A stretch of DNA of 64,000 nucleotides from Uloborus plumipes (Eukaryota > Arthropoda > Arachnida > Araneae > Uloboridae): the NCBI GenBank assembly GCA_038373865.1, contig JAXGGA010003915.1, positions 1-64,000 on the forward strand. The letters are read 5' to 3'. Shown here piece by piece: positions 45,558 through 58,176 of this stretch. Under the pieces are notes generated by a model. That model saw only the letters and a program-made list of their open reading frames with translations. It did not search any database and was not told the origin of the DNA. Position 1 is the first letter of the stretch. Each line of letters starts with the position of its first letter. A program made the translations under genes and the position numbers.

Positions 45558-47826
45558 TAATACTTAGATAACCTTGACTTGTTATATATTTACATTTCTT
45601 AATTAATGTATTTATTAATTCATTTTTTTTTCAATTATTTAACAAAAATCGATTTTTTCCTTAAGTATACGCTTTTTAAACTCAATCCGGCAGCAGAAAA
45701 TGATATCCTACCCTAATGAAATTTTATATATAGTCTAAAAACATCATTTGGCACCTTTTTCTTGCTGTGCCCGATGGAAATCCGAAACTTTTTTTTTTAA
45801 CATGGGACGGTGACCCACCCTATTATACATACTGTGATCGCTAGCGAATTTTAATTTTACGAAAATGTACAATATTCGCAGTATAAAAAGCTATACTTCA
45901 GATAAAATGACAGAGAATAGTGAATGATTCATAAAGCTAAAATTTGATGGGTTTTTTAGTAACCTCAATAGGTTAAATTAAACAAGACGACATTCCAGTT
46001 ATAGAACAAAACAAGTCAAATTGCACTGCATTTGGTGATTTTTTAAGCAATAGTTACAATTTTGCTCCAAAGATGGCAGCACTACAAGAAACACTCCAGA
46101 GTTTCATTATTCATAATTTTGTAAACAGAAACGAAATATGGAAATCGTCACTCCCTACATCAAAATGCAGCATTTTCAATTCGAGTGCAATCCATTTTAA
46201 CAACAAGAGAGAAAAAAAAATTCAGTTCAGATGACGTTTGCAATAGCACATTTCCACGTTATTAGATTCTTCATTTTAGCAATACGTTATATTTAGCATA
46301 AAGCAATATAATTTTCATGCTAAGACATGACAATGTAGGACATGTATTTCATGTTAACGTTTCCACAATTTATAAGAGCATGCCACGTAATATACAAGCT
46401 TTTCCGCGTTAATAATTAATTACATACTATAATAACCATAAACCAATCAACCAACAAGCCAAAAAATTCAGAGTTCACCAGGATTTCAATAACCCAAAAA
46501 CTAAAAATTTATCAAAGGTTTAATTTTGTTAAATAAAATATTAATTAACAATACTATTTTCCTCATTCTTGTAAGAAAAACCGAATTTATTAAGAAATAT
46601 TTTACAAAAAGGTTAATGGTTAATTGAAACAAAGCAAATTTCTAGTCTCTTAAAATATTTTGCACATACAAAAGAAAAAAAACAGCTATTCAATACAAGA
46701 ACATACATGTCTAAAGGAATATAACAAATCATAACTGAATCTCTGTACTATAATTGCTTCGGAGTCAAAGATTTTATTGGCCTTGTAACTAAATCTTAAA
46801 CTTGTGACATACACTACATAAATAATAATTATGTATTTTTTCCTCTCTTCTTATATGAATATTTCTCTTCCTCACTAAACAAACAAACTTTCCAGGATCG
46901 TCTCTTTTTTAAATATAGTCCTCAAATTTACTTAATTTACTTTCTAGGACATTATACATGGATATTTACTTCTTTGCAAAATTAAGTTCAAATTATCCAA
47001 CAGACGGGCCTTATTTTCGACTCGCACTTATTGGCGGTAAGCCGGCTAATGCAATGTAATCAGAAATTAATAGGTCAAGCATTGACATAGTATTTGATTC
47101 CAATGTGTTATTCAAAGATAGGTATACCACCCGGAATACTGTTTTTGTATTCAGAGAGACAAAGAAAAAGTAACTTCGCTTTGCGGAATGATTTTTTTTT
47201 TTTTTTTTTGCCAGTTGCCAGTAGACATTTGAATTTAGTAGCCACTTTTTTATTATTATAAATTACTTAATCCACGTCTTTTCTTTTTTTTTTCAGAGAG
47301 AGCATTATAAAATCAATGGTAAAGTGTATGCATGTTTTTATAAAAGGGAGAAGAGGGATATAAAAAATGAAGATCGCTTCAACCCTCAATTCTTAAAAAG
47401 GAAAATTTAATGCGTGTTCATAAAATTTAAAAAACGAACTATGTTTAGTAGAATGTTTTATCAAATGAAAAAAATAAACCATTTTTGTTTTAAATCTAGC
47501 GTTTAACATTTCTTTTTTTTTTTTATGAAAATTGTGACTTAAGCGTGAAACTCAAAAGCGTGCATAAATATATAGTGAAATTGCAGCTACGGAGCTTATC
47601 AGAACTAAGGTCAAAGTTGTAACTTTACATAGGTGCGGAGCTGGAACATCAACAAAATTTTAGGCGACAGGCCCCTGGTAAAAACAAATGTACAGTTAAG
47701 GACTGTTATGTCTAGTCTGGAAAAATATTTTGCTTGTTATGAGCAACAAATATTCTACATGAAAGGCACGGTGCAATTGATAACAAACATGTTTCATGTG
47801 TATGGTTAATAAGGAGTATGATAAAA
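45558..47826. other. AT-rich non-coding DNA
   Basis: No gene. The word aagatggcagc at 46072-46082 resembles a YY1/Pho site but stands alone. Confidence 0.5.
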
Positions 47827-47830
47827 TTAA

Positions 47831-48339
47831 CCCATTAATGCCTGACATTTTTTTTCCAAAGATATTTTGTATACTGGTTACAAATAGTGTCTAATGGGCA
47901 GGAAAAATAATTAAAAAAATATCATGTCAAAAATAAGTTTTTTATTAAGGAAAGAAAAATCGTCCCTCAAAAGTTACGATAGACTCCAGAGGGTACATAC
48001 TTTTTTTACTAAAATTTTTTTCTGTCTACGATATAATATTTAAAAATACATTTTATAAGAAATAAAATCAGCAATTAACATAAACTGGGAAGCTGGGAAT
48101 AACTTTGAAAACTTAGCTTTTTTCCTTGAGATTGTGAACGATGTCATTTTTGATAAAGATCATATTAAAACTGCTACAGAACACACTTTAGAATGGTTAT
48201 GTGCTGCAATCTGGAAAAATGAATTGAAACAATACTAAGGTACTAATTGAACATTATTATTTGGTTGAAATGTTCATTTTTGGGAAATTCAGACCCTTTT
48301 TTGGACCGTCCCTAAAAAGGGACGCTAGGCATTAATGGG
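47831..48339 (+). mobile_element. TTAA MITE family A, complete reference copy, 509 bp
   Basis: TTAA at 47827-47830 and 48340-48343. TIRs CCCATTAATGCCT are perfect over 13 bp. A subterminal palindrome cgtccctaaaaagggacg lies at 48308-48325. No ORF. It is collinear with copies at 27650-28157 (reverse) and 16887-17213 (truncated). End structure and TTAA target fit piggyBac-type non-autonomous DNA. Confidence 0.93.
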
Positions 48340-48343
48340 TTAA

Positions 48344-51300
48344 AATATGCAAAATTCACATTTAGCTTCTACAATAAACGTCTAAAGTTATAAACAAATT
48401 TCCGTGCAAAACCATCACTTATTTCGCAATAGATCGCGGTTCTTAAATTTCTTTTCAAGTTTTTTAAGTTCAAATTCACATACTGGACGAAATTCAAAGC
48501 ATACACACAAAACAAAAATTGATTCTAAAGGCTACATGGCCCCCGAAATTCTTTTGTTATAAATTACACGCTCTACCTCTAACGGCAGATATGTTTTAGA
48601 TGTTTAGAGAAGTGAAGACAGAGCGCAATTAATAAACAAGACAATTCATGTCGCACTTATCAACGCATGGAGTATTGAAGAGCATCCTAGAGAATAGACG
48701 ACAATATGGTTTTCTCGTGATTTAAACACGTTTTAGTAAAAAATAAACAGATTTTCTAAATGTTTTCAATTTCAAGTGAGCATTAAATAACCTATTCAAT
48801 AATCAAATAACCTCACTGAATAATTATGGTTCACGCGACACACTAAATTAAAATAAATTATAAGCTTAATTTGTATTTAAAATGAAAATGTTTCAAGACA
48901 AAGTGATTCAAAAGTATCATTCCAAAGTTAAATTAAATTACACACTATGATACACTTTTTGCATATAATCTTAAGACATAAAGTAAATTCACGAAACAAT
49001 ATGTTTTCTCTAATACGCTTATAAAGTAGTCCATTTAGAAGGCAATTCACAACTGGATTATCTTTCAATTTGCCCTTCAAATAAAGCAAACACACATTAA
49101 ACATTAAATAAAGCTACGCATTTTTTTAGAAAAGTCGAAACATAAAACAATAAATCAAAAATCCGATAATAATTCGAGTCATTGGTTTTAAGAGCAATCA
49201 ATTATCAAGGCAATTCGCCATGCTGCTATTTTCCCTCAAAGCCTAGGATACCGTAAAACAATGTCAATTTAAAAAGTATCAAGAGAAAATACCCCCCTCC
49301 TCCCGCCCCTTTTTTTTTTTCGAAGATTTCACACACCATTAGTCAACTGTAGTATGAAAAGTGCACTTCATTCAATTTTAGGGCGACATTTTCGCTTATA
49401 GGAAAAAAAATCTAACAGCTTTGTTTGGTGTACAAAAAAAAAATAATAAAATAAAAAAAAATAAAATAAAAATAATGAAAAATAAATAAATAAAAATTAT
49501 GATTATCCCGGAAAAAAGAATTAACTCAAAAAAGTGCTAATAACTAGCAATGTTTTGATTTTGCTTCTCAAAATGGACATGGAGTAAAACTACATAATAA
49601 CATTTCTACGTTAAAAACAAAAAATGATTCTTGAACAGTGCACAATTTCTTGTACTATGCGCAATAAGAATCTGGCGCTCTATAAATGCTTTTTTTTTTC
49701 AAAAATTTTATGTTTAGCTTTTGGTATATCCTATTACATTTCAAATGGAGATTTAAACTGTACAAGCTGTGTAAAAAAACATTTCAAACGGTGAACATCT
49801 CCCCCACCTCCAAGAATAACATTTTGCTGCTCTCTTAGACTCTTATTTTACGAAATCCATTGTTAGTACTCAAATATATGCTAACTTTTTTCTTTTATAG
49901 GCTTTCATTACATAATTAACAAAGGCTTTTCTGAAAACTAATTCTCTTACGCTGTACATTTCACGATTTTGTTGTATACCACCGAATTTAAATAACGGCA
50001 ATCATTTATAAATTCGGTAAAAAATATTTAAAGAACTGACATACTATTACAGCAACGGAAATTGTATCTATTTTTACGAACAGAAAATAAATATAATTTC
50101 AAGCAGAAATTACTTGAGTCTTCTACTTGATTACTTTGAAGAAGAAGTTTACAAACTAAAAATATAATTTCAAGAAGAAATCGATAAATTTGGCAACACC
50201 TCTTGGTCTCTATACTTCCTTGACAGACATCTGTAAATACTAGAATCGTTTTAACAATTCACTCGCAACGTTGTGTCATTGGTCATGCAGCACAAGAATA
50301 GTGACATCAATGCAGTGTCATATGTCAATATGTGTCTACAGACGATTAACTATAAGCCAGACTTTAAAAGAACTACAAACCCGAAACTTAGTTTTAGAGC
50401 TGATTTATTTTTTTCATTTTATTTCATTTTATTTTATTTTTTGACGTGAAAATAGATTCGATAAGAATATTAAATGGTTCCCCTTGTAACGTAATAAAAC
50501 ATAAAACCGTTTTTTGCTTGATTGTCACGTGACGATAAGTCTCAATACTAAAACTTAAGAGATGGGCTTTTTTTTAATAAAATATTTGTCTCTTTTTTTT
50601 CGGGAGGGATACGCTTTACACAACTTGAGTTGACAAAATTACAATACGAGTGAAGCTCGCCAATGGATAATTTGCAAACTGGGGTATGAAGATTTGTGAC
50701 GCGACAATGAAGAAAGTGACGGGTTTTCTCGTAATTACAAATGAGAATCTTCTCTCCACAGGAATATACTTCCTACAGTGGCGCCATCTATTAAGTACCT
50801 AACAATCCAAAGAGGTGAATAATGTAATACACTAAAAAATACATGCGGAAGCAATTCGCAAATTTAAATTTCAAATAGTGACAAGATATTTTTCGCAACA
50901 AGCGTAATCACCAATGAATATCATTTCTTGTTCCTTTTTATTCGTAGTTATTTATTTATAAACAGTTTTTTTTAATGTATACTGTAATGTTTTATCCACT
51001 GTTATTTTTTCCATTTCAACTACATAAAAATCATAATAACTTTTCCTTAATAAAGCAAATAATTAAAAACATGAATATTTGGCTAGCATTGGTAAATAAT
51101 TGCTTTCTAGTGAATGTGCCAATAGAAAAAAAAAGAAAGAGATAAGTTACGTGTACTCCAATATTCGAACTCAACCTATTTTCGAACTAATTTAAGAATA
51201 CCATTGTTCAGTGGAGTACTCTCCCAAAACTAAACACGTCTAAGTGGAGTGAGTGGAAGGAAGGTTCTTTTGCTTCACACTCCATTAGTCACCGGGATGG

Positions 51301-51650
51301 GAAAAGTGAAACTGCGGGCCGGTACTTCGCCGGGCCATTTATCAATCCCTCGGGCGTAGCCAATTTCAATCGATACTTCCCAAGAAAAATACTCCAAAAT
51401 CCTTTACACCTTGAGTATAGGAGGAAAAAGGACACTTTTTCGGAGGTTTTTTTGTAATATTTTGGTGGGGGAAGTATATTTCGTGAACATGAGAGTGAAA
51501 TTTGAATACAATCGTACGGGTAGAGACGGAGATATCTACGAAATACTGTTAAAATATTTTTTTTTACAAAATGTATCATGCATCTGCGACAACAACACAC
51601 CCCAAAACAAATGTCTATGTGCAGTAAAATTTAAACAAAATTTCAATAAG
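48344..51650. other. Non-coding DNA
   Basis: Mostly AT-rich with A-rich low complexity (49431-49497). A GC-richer patch at 51290-51380 contains ggccggtacttcgccgggcc, and frames there are open on both strands but unrecognised. Confidence 0.5.
50778..50789 (-). promoter_or_regulatory. AGATGGCGCCAC motif, site 2
   Basis: Identical to the 12-mer at 28638-28649, in the same orientation. It is a candidate CTCF-like or other zinc-finger site; function unproven. Confidence 0.25.
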
Positions 51651-52032
51651 CCCCTCTCATACCCCCTACACCGACCTCAGTTTCACCGACCCTTGTTTTT
51701 CTCTTTCTATCTAAACTTTTGATATTTTTAGGGATTTTAAGTCGGTGAAACGACGGATGAAGAAAAGAATTTTCGCGACTTCCTTATTTTTTATTATGTA
51801 TTTTTCCGCATAACCGTTTTCGAAATACGTATAGGGTTATAATCTGCATATTATCTGTATAATATGCGATACACATTTGTGTGTAACAAACGTATATCGC
51901 ACAATATACATATAACGTCTATCATACGACCATAATGTACATTGTACATTTATTACGGCATTCTTTATTTTGGAGAATATTTCAATGACAGGGGTAAGGC
52001 AATTTCAGTGTCGGCGAAACGGGGTATGGAGG
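51651..52032. mobile_element. MITE candidate with CTCATACCCC-type ends
   Basis: The left end cccctctcataccccctaca and the right end read inward (aacctccataccccgtttcg) share the ATACCCC core and then CCGAC. The word gtcggtgaaacgacgg lies inside. No target duplication or ORF is visible. Confidence 0.4.
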
Positions 52033-53894
52033 TTAAACCTTCAATACACAGACTTTTTGTGACTATTTTTGCAATAATCATGCTGCAATTTAGCCAAGCT
52101 CGTGATTTCTAGCAGTCTAGAAGCTCAGGTAGATTTACTATAAGCTACAAATGGATGAACGATTGAGAAACAGCACCTCTGAATAAATTTCGACAAAAAG
52201 CAGTCCACAATCGCTGTGTTAGATTTTCTTCACCTATGAATAGTGAAGAATCGACGGATAATTAGCTGAAAAATTAACTCAGGGAAGGGGGGGGGGTGGA
52301 TTTCAAAATCAAGTGCAATCCGCAATCTCTATGAGACCTTTAGTCACCTATGAAAGAGCATTCGATTCAGAAACTGATTCTAGAGTAGTTCAAAACGAAA
52401 AACTTTAGCACCACATATTATTGATAGCATTGTTTTCATAAATTACTGTCAGATTTCGTTATTTGATACACAGATATAGTTAGCTCTTTCTTTCTAAATC
52501 AAAAAAGTTTGAAAACCGCTAAACTTTTAGGTATAAGAAATTGTGGAGTTTCAAATTAAAAATTCTAAGTTAACTAATTGCGGTGCAGTACTTTAAGGGT
52601 CAATTTAATGGAGGTTAATATCTATGATCCAAGACTAATTCTGTACCTGGCAATAGCGGTCAATTTTGACGGGTGATCAACTTACAAGGGTTGTCAATCT
52701 TGCAGGTTTTGTTGCAGTAAGTAAACGGATAAAAGGCTTGTGTGGAAACAATGTGATAAAGAGGATTTATTTTTAGTCAAATAATAATCTATAGTATTAA
52801 TAATAATCCTTATGTTGTATATACTCTTAGAAGCTGCCAAAAGATATAAGGATTAGGATATAGATTAAGAATGAAAGGGATAAGTGAAATTGGACCAATC
52901 ATTTCCAGACAGTGTAATGAATCTTCACGAATGTAACTCATAAAAAGGGACAAAAGACAAAACGAATTACAGGAGAGATAACAGAGAAACAGATAAATCA
53001 TTTTGAAATGGAGTAAAGAATATTTATAAAAATTACAAGTCACCAAAGGGTGACATTAATAAAGGGTATAGGATAAAAGGGATTTAGGAAAAAGGGGTGA
53101 GATTAAAGGGATAAATAAATGATTCAAAATACCAATTTTCAGCTCCTGAAAGCCTGATGATTAAAGCGAATTCCTAAATGGGAAGAAGTAACAAAGAGCT
53201 TTTGGGGGGAGAAGAAAAAGGGTAAAGTTTGAAGACGACGCCTAATTAACCTTACTATTCTTAGCAATGTAATCTCCTCAACCTTAGTTCATAAAATAGC
53301 AGAAACAATAAACTTCTTGTCCTGAGTGAAGGTGATGATGAAGCTTCTGGGTGCAATGATAAATTTCAGTGTTTGAAAAAGCGGATGAAACATATTTCCT
53401 CAAAGATGAAACAGTAACAAATGTCACAGTGAAAAAGAGAAAGGTGTTGAAACACGTTTAATTGTTTGTAAGAGGGACGCAACAATAAATTTCGTCTCCT
53501 GAATTATAGATTAAGTTTTACCCCTAAAAGTTAAAATGGGAATGTAAAGATAGCAAAGTTGAACTTTTCAAAAAGAGAGGTTAGGTATGTAAAAGCCGTG
53601 GTCTAGGACCTCGTTTTTAAGGGCCCCCACACGGTTATTTTTTTTTTTTTTTTTTTGAGCAAATGGGTAAAATTGTAACGTTTAATTACGGGCGGGGTGA
53701 CGAAAAGGGTTTTTGGCCTAGGGCTCCCCGTTTTTTAAACCGGGCGCTACTTCTCTATTACGAGTGTAAATGATGATAAATGTTAAATAAAAAAATAAAA
53801 TAATGAAGAATTACACATGGATTTATATTAAAAAGACAATTTGGTTTTAGGTATTCTTCCCACGTGCGGATTTATTATGGAATAAAGCGTCATT
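52033..53894. other. Non-coding DNA, purine-rich in part
   Basis: 53040-53230 is rich in AAAGGG words on the plus strand. 53600-53750 has paired G/C-rich words (aagggcccccac and ggcctagggctcccc) around a T run, probably an old repeat. No gene. Confidence 0.45.
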
Positions 53895-53902
53895 GTTTAA
53901 AG

Positions 53903-54735
53903 CAGTGGTCGGAAGTAGCGCGCTACAAGTAGCGAAACTACTGTAGTAGCTACATTTTGTAGTGTAGCGAACTACTTTTTTTTAAACGTAGAGTAGTGAG
54001 TAGCGCGATACAAAAAAAAAGAGTTTGTAGCGATTTTTGGAAACAACTTTTAAATAGAAAAAAGAAATAAATAAATGAAAAAAAAAATTAAAAAGAGAAC
54101 GAAGAAAAAAAACACGGTTTAATTGACTCTGACTGGTGCAAATCTTGCACGAGTACAGCAGTGAACGCAATGAGAAATAAAAACCATAAAAATATGAGCT
54201 GATCCGTAGGTACATCATTTAGACGAAATACTTTCTATCTCTAAGATACCATTGGTTGATTTGGCATCGTAATTTTTATATTAATTCAAATAATTTTCAT
54301 GTTCCTATATTCCTGGCAAGAAATTAAAAAAAAAATGAATGTTGAATTCTTTTAATCTTTCAACTATTGATCCTTTCTTGTGGCGAATGTTCGTAAAAAT
54401 TGTATAAAAAAAAAATCTAAAAAGGACAAATTTTAGCAAAAAAAAAAAGGGGGGGGGGAATAGTAAAAAATAAATTCAAAGACAATTCCTAGTTCTATTC
54501 CATATTCAAATGAGTTACTTTATTCATGTAAACCACTTTTCTATTTTTTTCGGTCAACCCTCAAACGGTGTATGATTTCTATTTATTTAATTTTTTAAAA
54601 AGTAGCGAAGTAGCGACTACAATTCAAACGTAGTTTGTAGTCGCTACATTTAAAAAAAAGTAGTTGTAGTTAACTACATTTATAACAAAGTAGTTGTAGT
54701 TCGCTACAAAAGAAATGTAGTTTTTCCAACCACTG
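53903..54735. mobile_element. GTAGC-rich hAT MITE, copy 2, with 8-bp TSD
   Basis: The ends are cagtggtcggaagtagcgcg and ...tttttccaaccactg. They are flanked by an exact 8-bp duplication gtttaaag (53895-53902 and 54736-54743), which identifies hAT-type integration. The ends are dense in gtagc/gctac and gtagttgtag repeats, the kind of subterminal array hAT transposases bind (established for the superfamily). It has no ORF. Compared with copy 1 at 20946 it has about 250 extra internal bases and lacks the retroelement-like insertion. Confidence 0.93.
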
Positions 54736-54743
54736 GTTTAAAG

Positions 54744-56150
54744 TATCTTAATAACAAGGAATACTTCTCTTTCTTACCATTTAGAGACTTTAAACAATTA
54801 TATCATTAGTTGACTTTCAAATAAACAGAAAAGGAATTGGGGTCCTTTTCGGGGACTAAGGGCAGGGCCTCATTACTCCAAAATCCTCCCATTGATAATG
54901 TTTAAAGCAGAAATGATGTTAGAAGTGAGTAATAAAATTTATGTGAATGTATCACTCAAGCCACATAAAAAAAACCTCACAACTTATATCTATCCTTAGA
55001 AAAAAAAGGACAAATAAATTCCTGAAAATCGGACTCTGTTGAAAAGAGCTTAGCAGAGCCGCACACATTTCATCGAAAAAAAAAATCTCTCGAATTTCAT
55101 GGAATGCTTAGGGGAAGATAAGCGAAAAACCCGACAAAAAGCCAAAACACACTCTCAACTTCACATTTAGAAAAAGAAATCCGCAATTTTCTCTCGATTC
55201 CTTCCACTTTCTTCTGATATTTATCGTGGAGGCCCACCACCCTACCACTGATGGATGATCTGGTTGAAAATCCCGAAAGACATGTGGTTGTGGTTTGCAA
55301 TAACATGTCAAGAAAGCAGCATCCATTGATGACAGGTGTTGAGACGGAAGCGAAAACTTTTCCTTGTAGCTAACTCCAGAAACATGTTACATTTATTGGT
55401 TTGGTTTTGCATTGTATAAATATATACTTCGCAGTTTTTGCTTTCTTAACCATTTTATTTCTTTCTCTTGATGTTTTATTGTAATTTTATTCAATTTAAA
55501 AAACATTCTTGAAAAGAAAATTAGTTTCATCATCAAGTTATTTTTTCACAGTAAAAAGAGTTTACACTTTGTATTAGAACTTAAATACGTATTTACGTGA
55601 TGGCAAATTAATTCAATTGAGAGAGTGTTTGTGTGTGACGAATCTGTTTCGATAGAAAAGCAGAGAAACTGCTGAGAAACAAAAAAAAATAATAATAATA
55701 ATTCGAGTATTGTTTCGGGGAGGAGGGGGGGGAGAATACTTTAACTTAAAGTGAAACAACTTCTTTCAATGAAATTTAATTTACTCTTCGAATGGTTACT
55801 TCTAAATTATTTTCAAACGAAAAACATACAAGAGCAACGTATGAAAGTAGTTTAAATTTTTATACATGTGTTTATTTTTATCGAATAACATGCAAAACAC
55901 TAATAAATAAATCAAATCTGCATGTCCTCCAATTTTATTTCATTTAGTTATATTACCTTTATTTGTAGTATAATAAATTTGTAAAACATTTTCTTTTGTT
56001 GCATGCTTATATCTTTATATTAAAAAATTATTAATTGAAATTCTGGTTGCTATTTTTGTTGAGAGTCATAATCTTTTTTAATTTGTTGTTAATATTAATA
56101 ATAACGAGTAGGCTATTTCCTCTTTTACTGCTTATATATTTCTTTTTTTT
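54744..56150. other. Non-coding DNA
   Basis: No gene is supported; the frames at 55097-55326 on the minus strand overlap each other and lack recognisable motifs. Confidence 0.5.
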
Positions 56151-56215
56151 AAGTGGCTGCTAAAATTGCAAAAGTGGCTGCCATGTTTTGCAAATTTTGG
56201 CAGCCGGTGCCTACT
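56151..56215. repeat. Short direct/inverted repeat cluster
   Basis: aagtggctgctaaaattgca is followed by a near-direct copy (aagtggctgccatgttttgca) and an inverted one (tttgcaaattttggcagcc). It probably is the end of an unidentified element. Confidence 0.5.
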
Positions 56216-58012
56216 TTTCAGAATTCCTAGTCTGAAACTTTATAATATAACCAATATATTTTACTAGTCCTAGTTTCCAAATAGTAACTTTTGAGGAGTT
56301 GGCATTGAAAAAAAAGTTAGGAAACAAAATCAAATTTACACGGAAAAGGAAGGAAAACAATAAGATATCGATAAATACTAATTAAACAACAGTTAGATCC
56401 TTACAATAAATCGTTCATTTACAATAGTTTGTTTTGAAAAAAAAAAAACTATTAGACGACTTATTAATGTATTTTTAGCAGTTATTTCAATGATTCCTAA
56501 TTCTGTTTCCCTTCAGTAGAATGTAATTTTTTCACTTAACTACATTTATCAGCTCAACACCTCAATTATTTAATTGCCTATTCAGCAGTTTATAGGAAGA
56601 ATCCAACGAACTGAAATAAAGAGGCCCAAAATAATCGTCCACTTCATTGTCTGCCTCACTTTGCAAATTCGAATACTTCAAACGCTTGAAATACCAGTAA
56701 TGCAATAATTTTCTTAAAATACTTAATATTATTATCCCAAATTCGAAATTTCGAATAACTTTAACGATAATGCCTTGCTTATGAATGTTTCAGTAAGTAA
56801 TTGGAGGATGTGAAATAAATAGCGATGAAATTAAGTTTAATTTCATTTGTAAAATATCGTTATAGTGATTTAACACATACTGCCGTATATTTTTTAAAAA
56901 CCTCGAGAAAAATTACTTTCGAACGTATTTACTAAAGAATAGACAAAACAATTATGTCTTTAAATCAATTAGCTGAATTATGCTATGTAGAACGTAAAAT
57001 GAGATTCTGAAAGTGGAAAATGGCTCTAAATGAACAACTAAAATTCCATTTTTTTCCCTCTGGAAAATAACACTAAAACAGAATATTATTCAACCTGATG
57101 ATGGTTTTGATTTGATGCTTCCGGTTTTATCTATGTCTAAGGTCACTTGAAATCCTCAACTTCTGAGCTTTTCTTTTTTTATCTTAGTATATTTGAAACG
57201 CTAAAGCACCCATAAACTTGCTCATAAAAGTTTGCGTGCAATATCGAAATGGATTTTTTCATTTTTTATTATTATTTCTAGGATTCTTTTAAAACTCACG
57301 GAAAGAAATAAAAAAATGTTAAGCAAGAAGAAAACTATTAACTATTGAAGAAAATAACGAAACAGAAATGACAGAAACCTGTAAATAAATCGTGAACATC
57401 ATCAAAAATAGGAAAAACTAATTAACGTATTGAAAGGTGACCCCGTGAATTTTTATGTTTTTAATGAAGCACCAAATGATAGTAATATGATACAAACTAA
57501 CAAGACTTTTTCTTTTATCCAAGTTCCACCATTTATTTCCGATGACTTATTTCTTCTAGAAATAAGATTCCTTTTCTGTCCTTCCCTCATCATTATTATT
57601 ATTATTATTGGACGAGATTTTTGTTTTTGTTATTTCCATTTATTTTCACTGATCACATTACATTACATTTTTGCTATGAATAAAATCAGTTTATTTTTAT
57701 ACCCTATTCACTTAATTCTCATTGACCATCATAAGGGAAGAAAATTCTGTAAACTTTCCAATATTCATATTTAGTGATGACTACATTTTTTCTAGAAATA
57801 AAACTCATTTTTCTGTTCTTTTCACCTTACCCTCATCATAACTATTGGAAAAAAGAATTTGTCTTGAATTTAACCATTCAGTTTGACTCTCTTGATAGTT
57901 TTCTGGAAAAAAGGTAGATTCCTTCTACTCTCTAGAAACCTTATCCTCATTGTTACTATTTATTTTCTGAAAAGTCACTGGACTGTGATACTTGCAATAC
58001 TTAACACTATGT
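56216..58012. other. AT-rich non-coding DNA
   Basis: No gene; an ATT microsatellite sits at 57588-57609. Confidence 0.5.
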
Positions 58013-58168
58013 CAGGGGTTCACAAAGTGAGTGTCGTGGCACCCTGAGGTGTCACATGGAGAGGTGAGGGGTGCCACTTAGTTCCCAAGAATAGAACAGA
58101 GATAGACAAGGGTACCGTGAGAAAATTATAATTCTTCAAAGGGTGCCGAAGAAGTTTAGAAAACCCTG
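58013..58168. mobile_element. Small hAT-like MITE, 156 bp
   Basis: The left end CAGGGGTTCACAAAGTG and the right end read inward (CAGGGTTTTCTAAACTTC) fit the CAGGGGTTCTCAAACT-type ends of hAT elements. Flanking octamers cactatgt and tactacat agree at 5 of 8, a decayed duplication at best. Confidence 0.6.
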
Positions 58169-58176
58169 TACTACAT

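Noticed and set aside
43218..45820. GGGTG...-type ends as TIRs of the 723-aa element
   Set aside because: Similarity is about five bases plus scattered matches and there is no target duplication; too weak to call.
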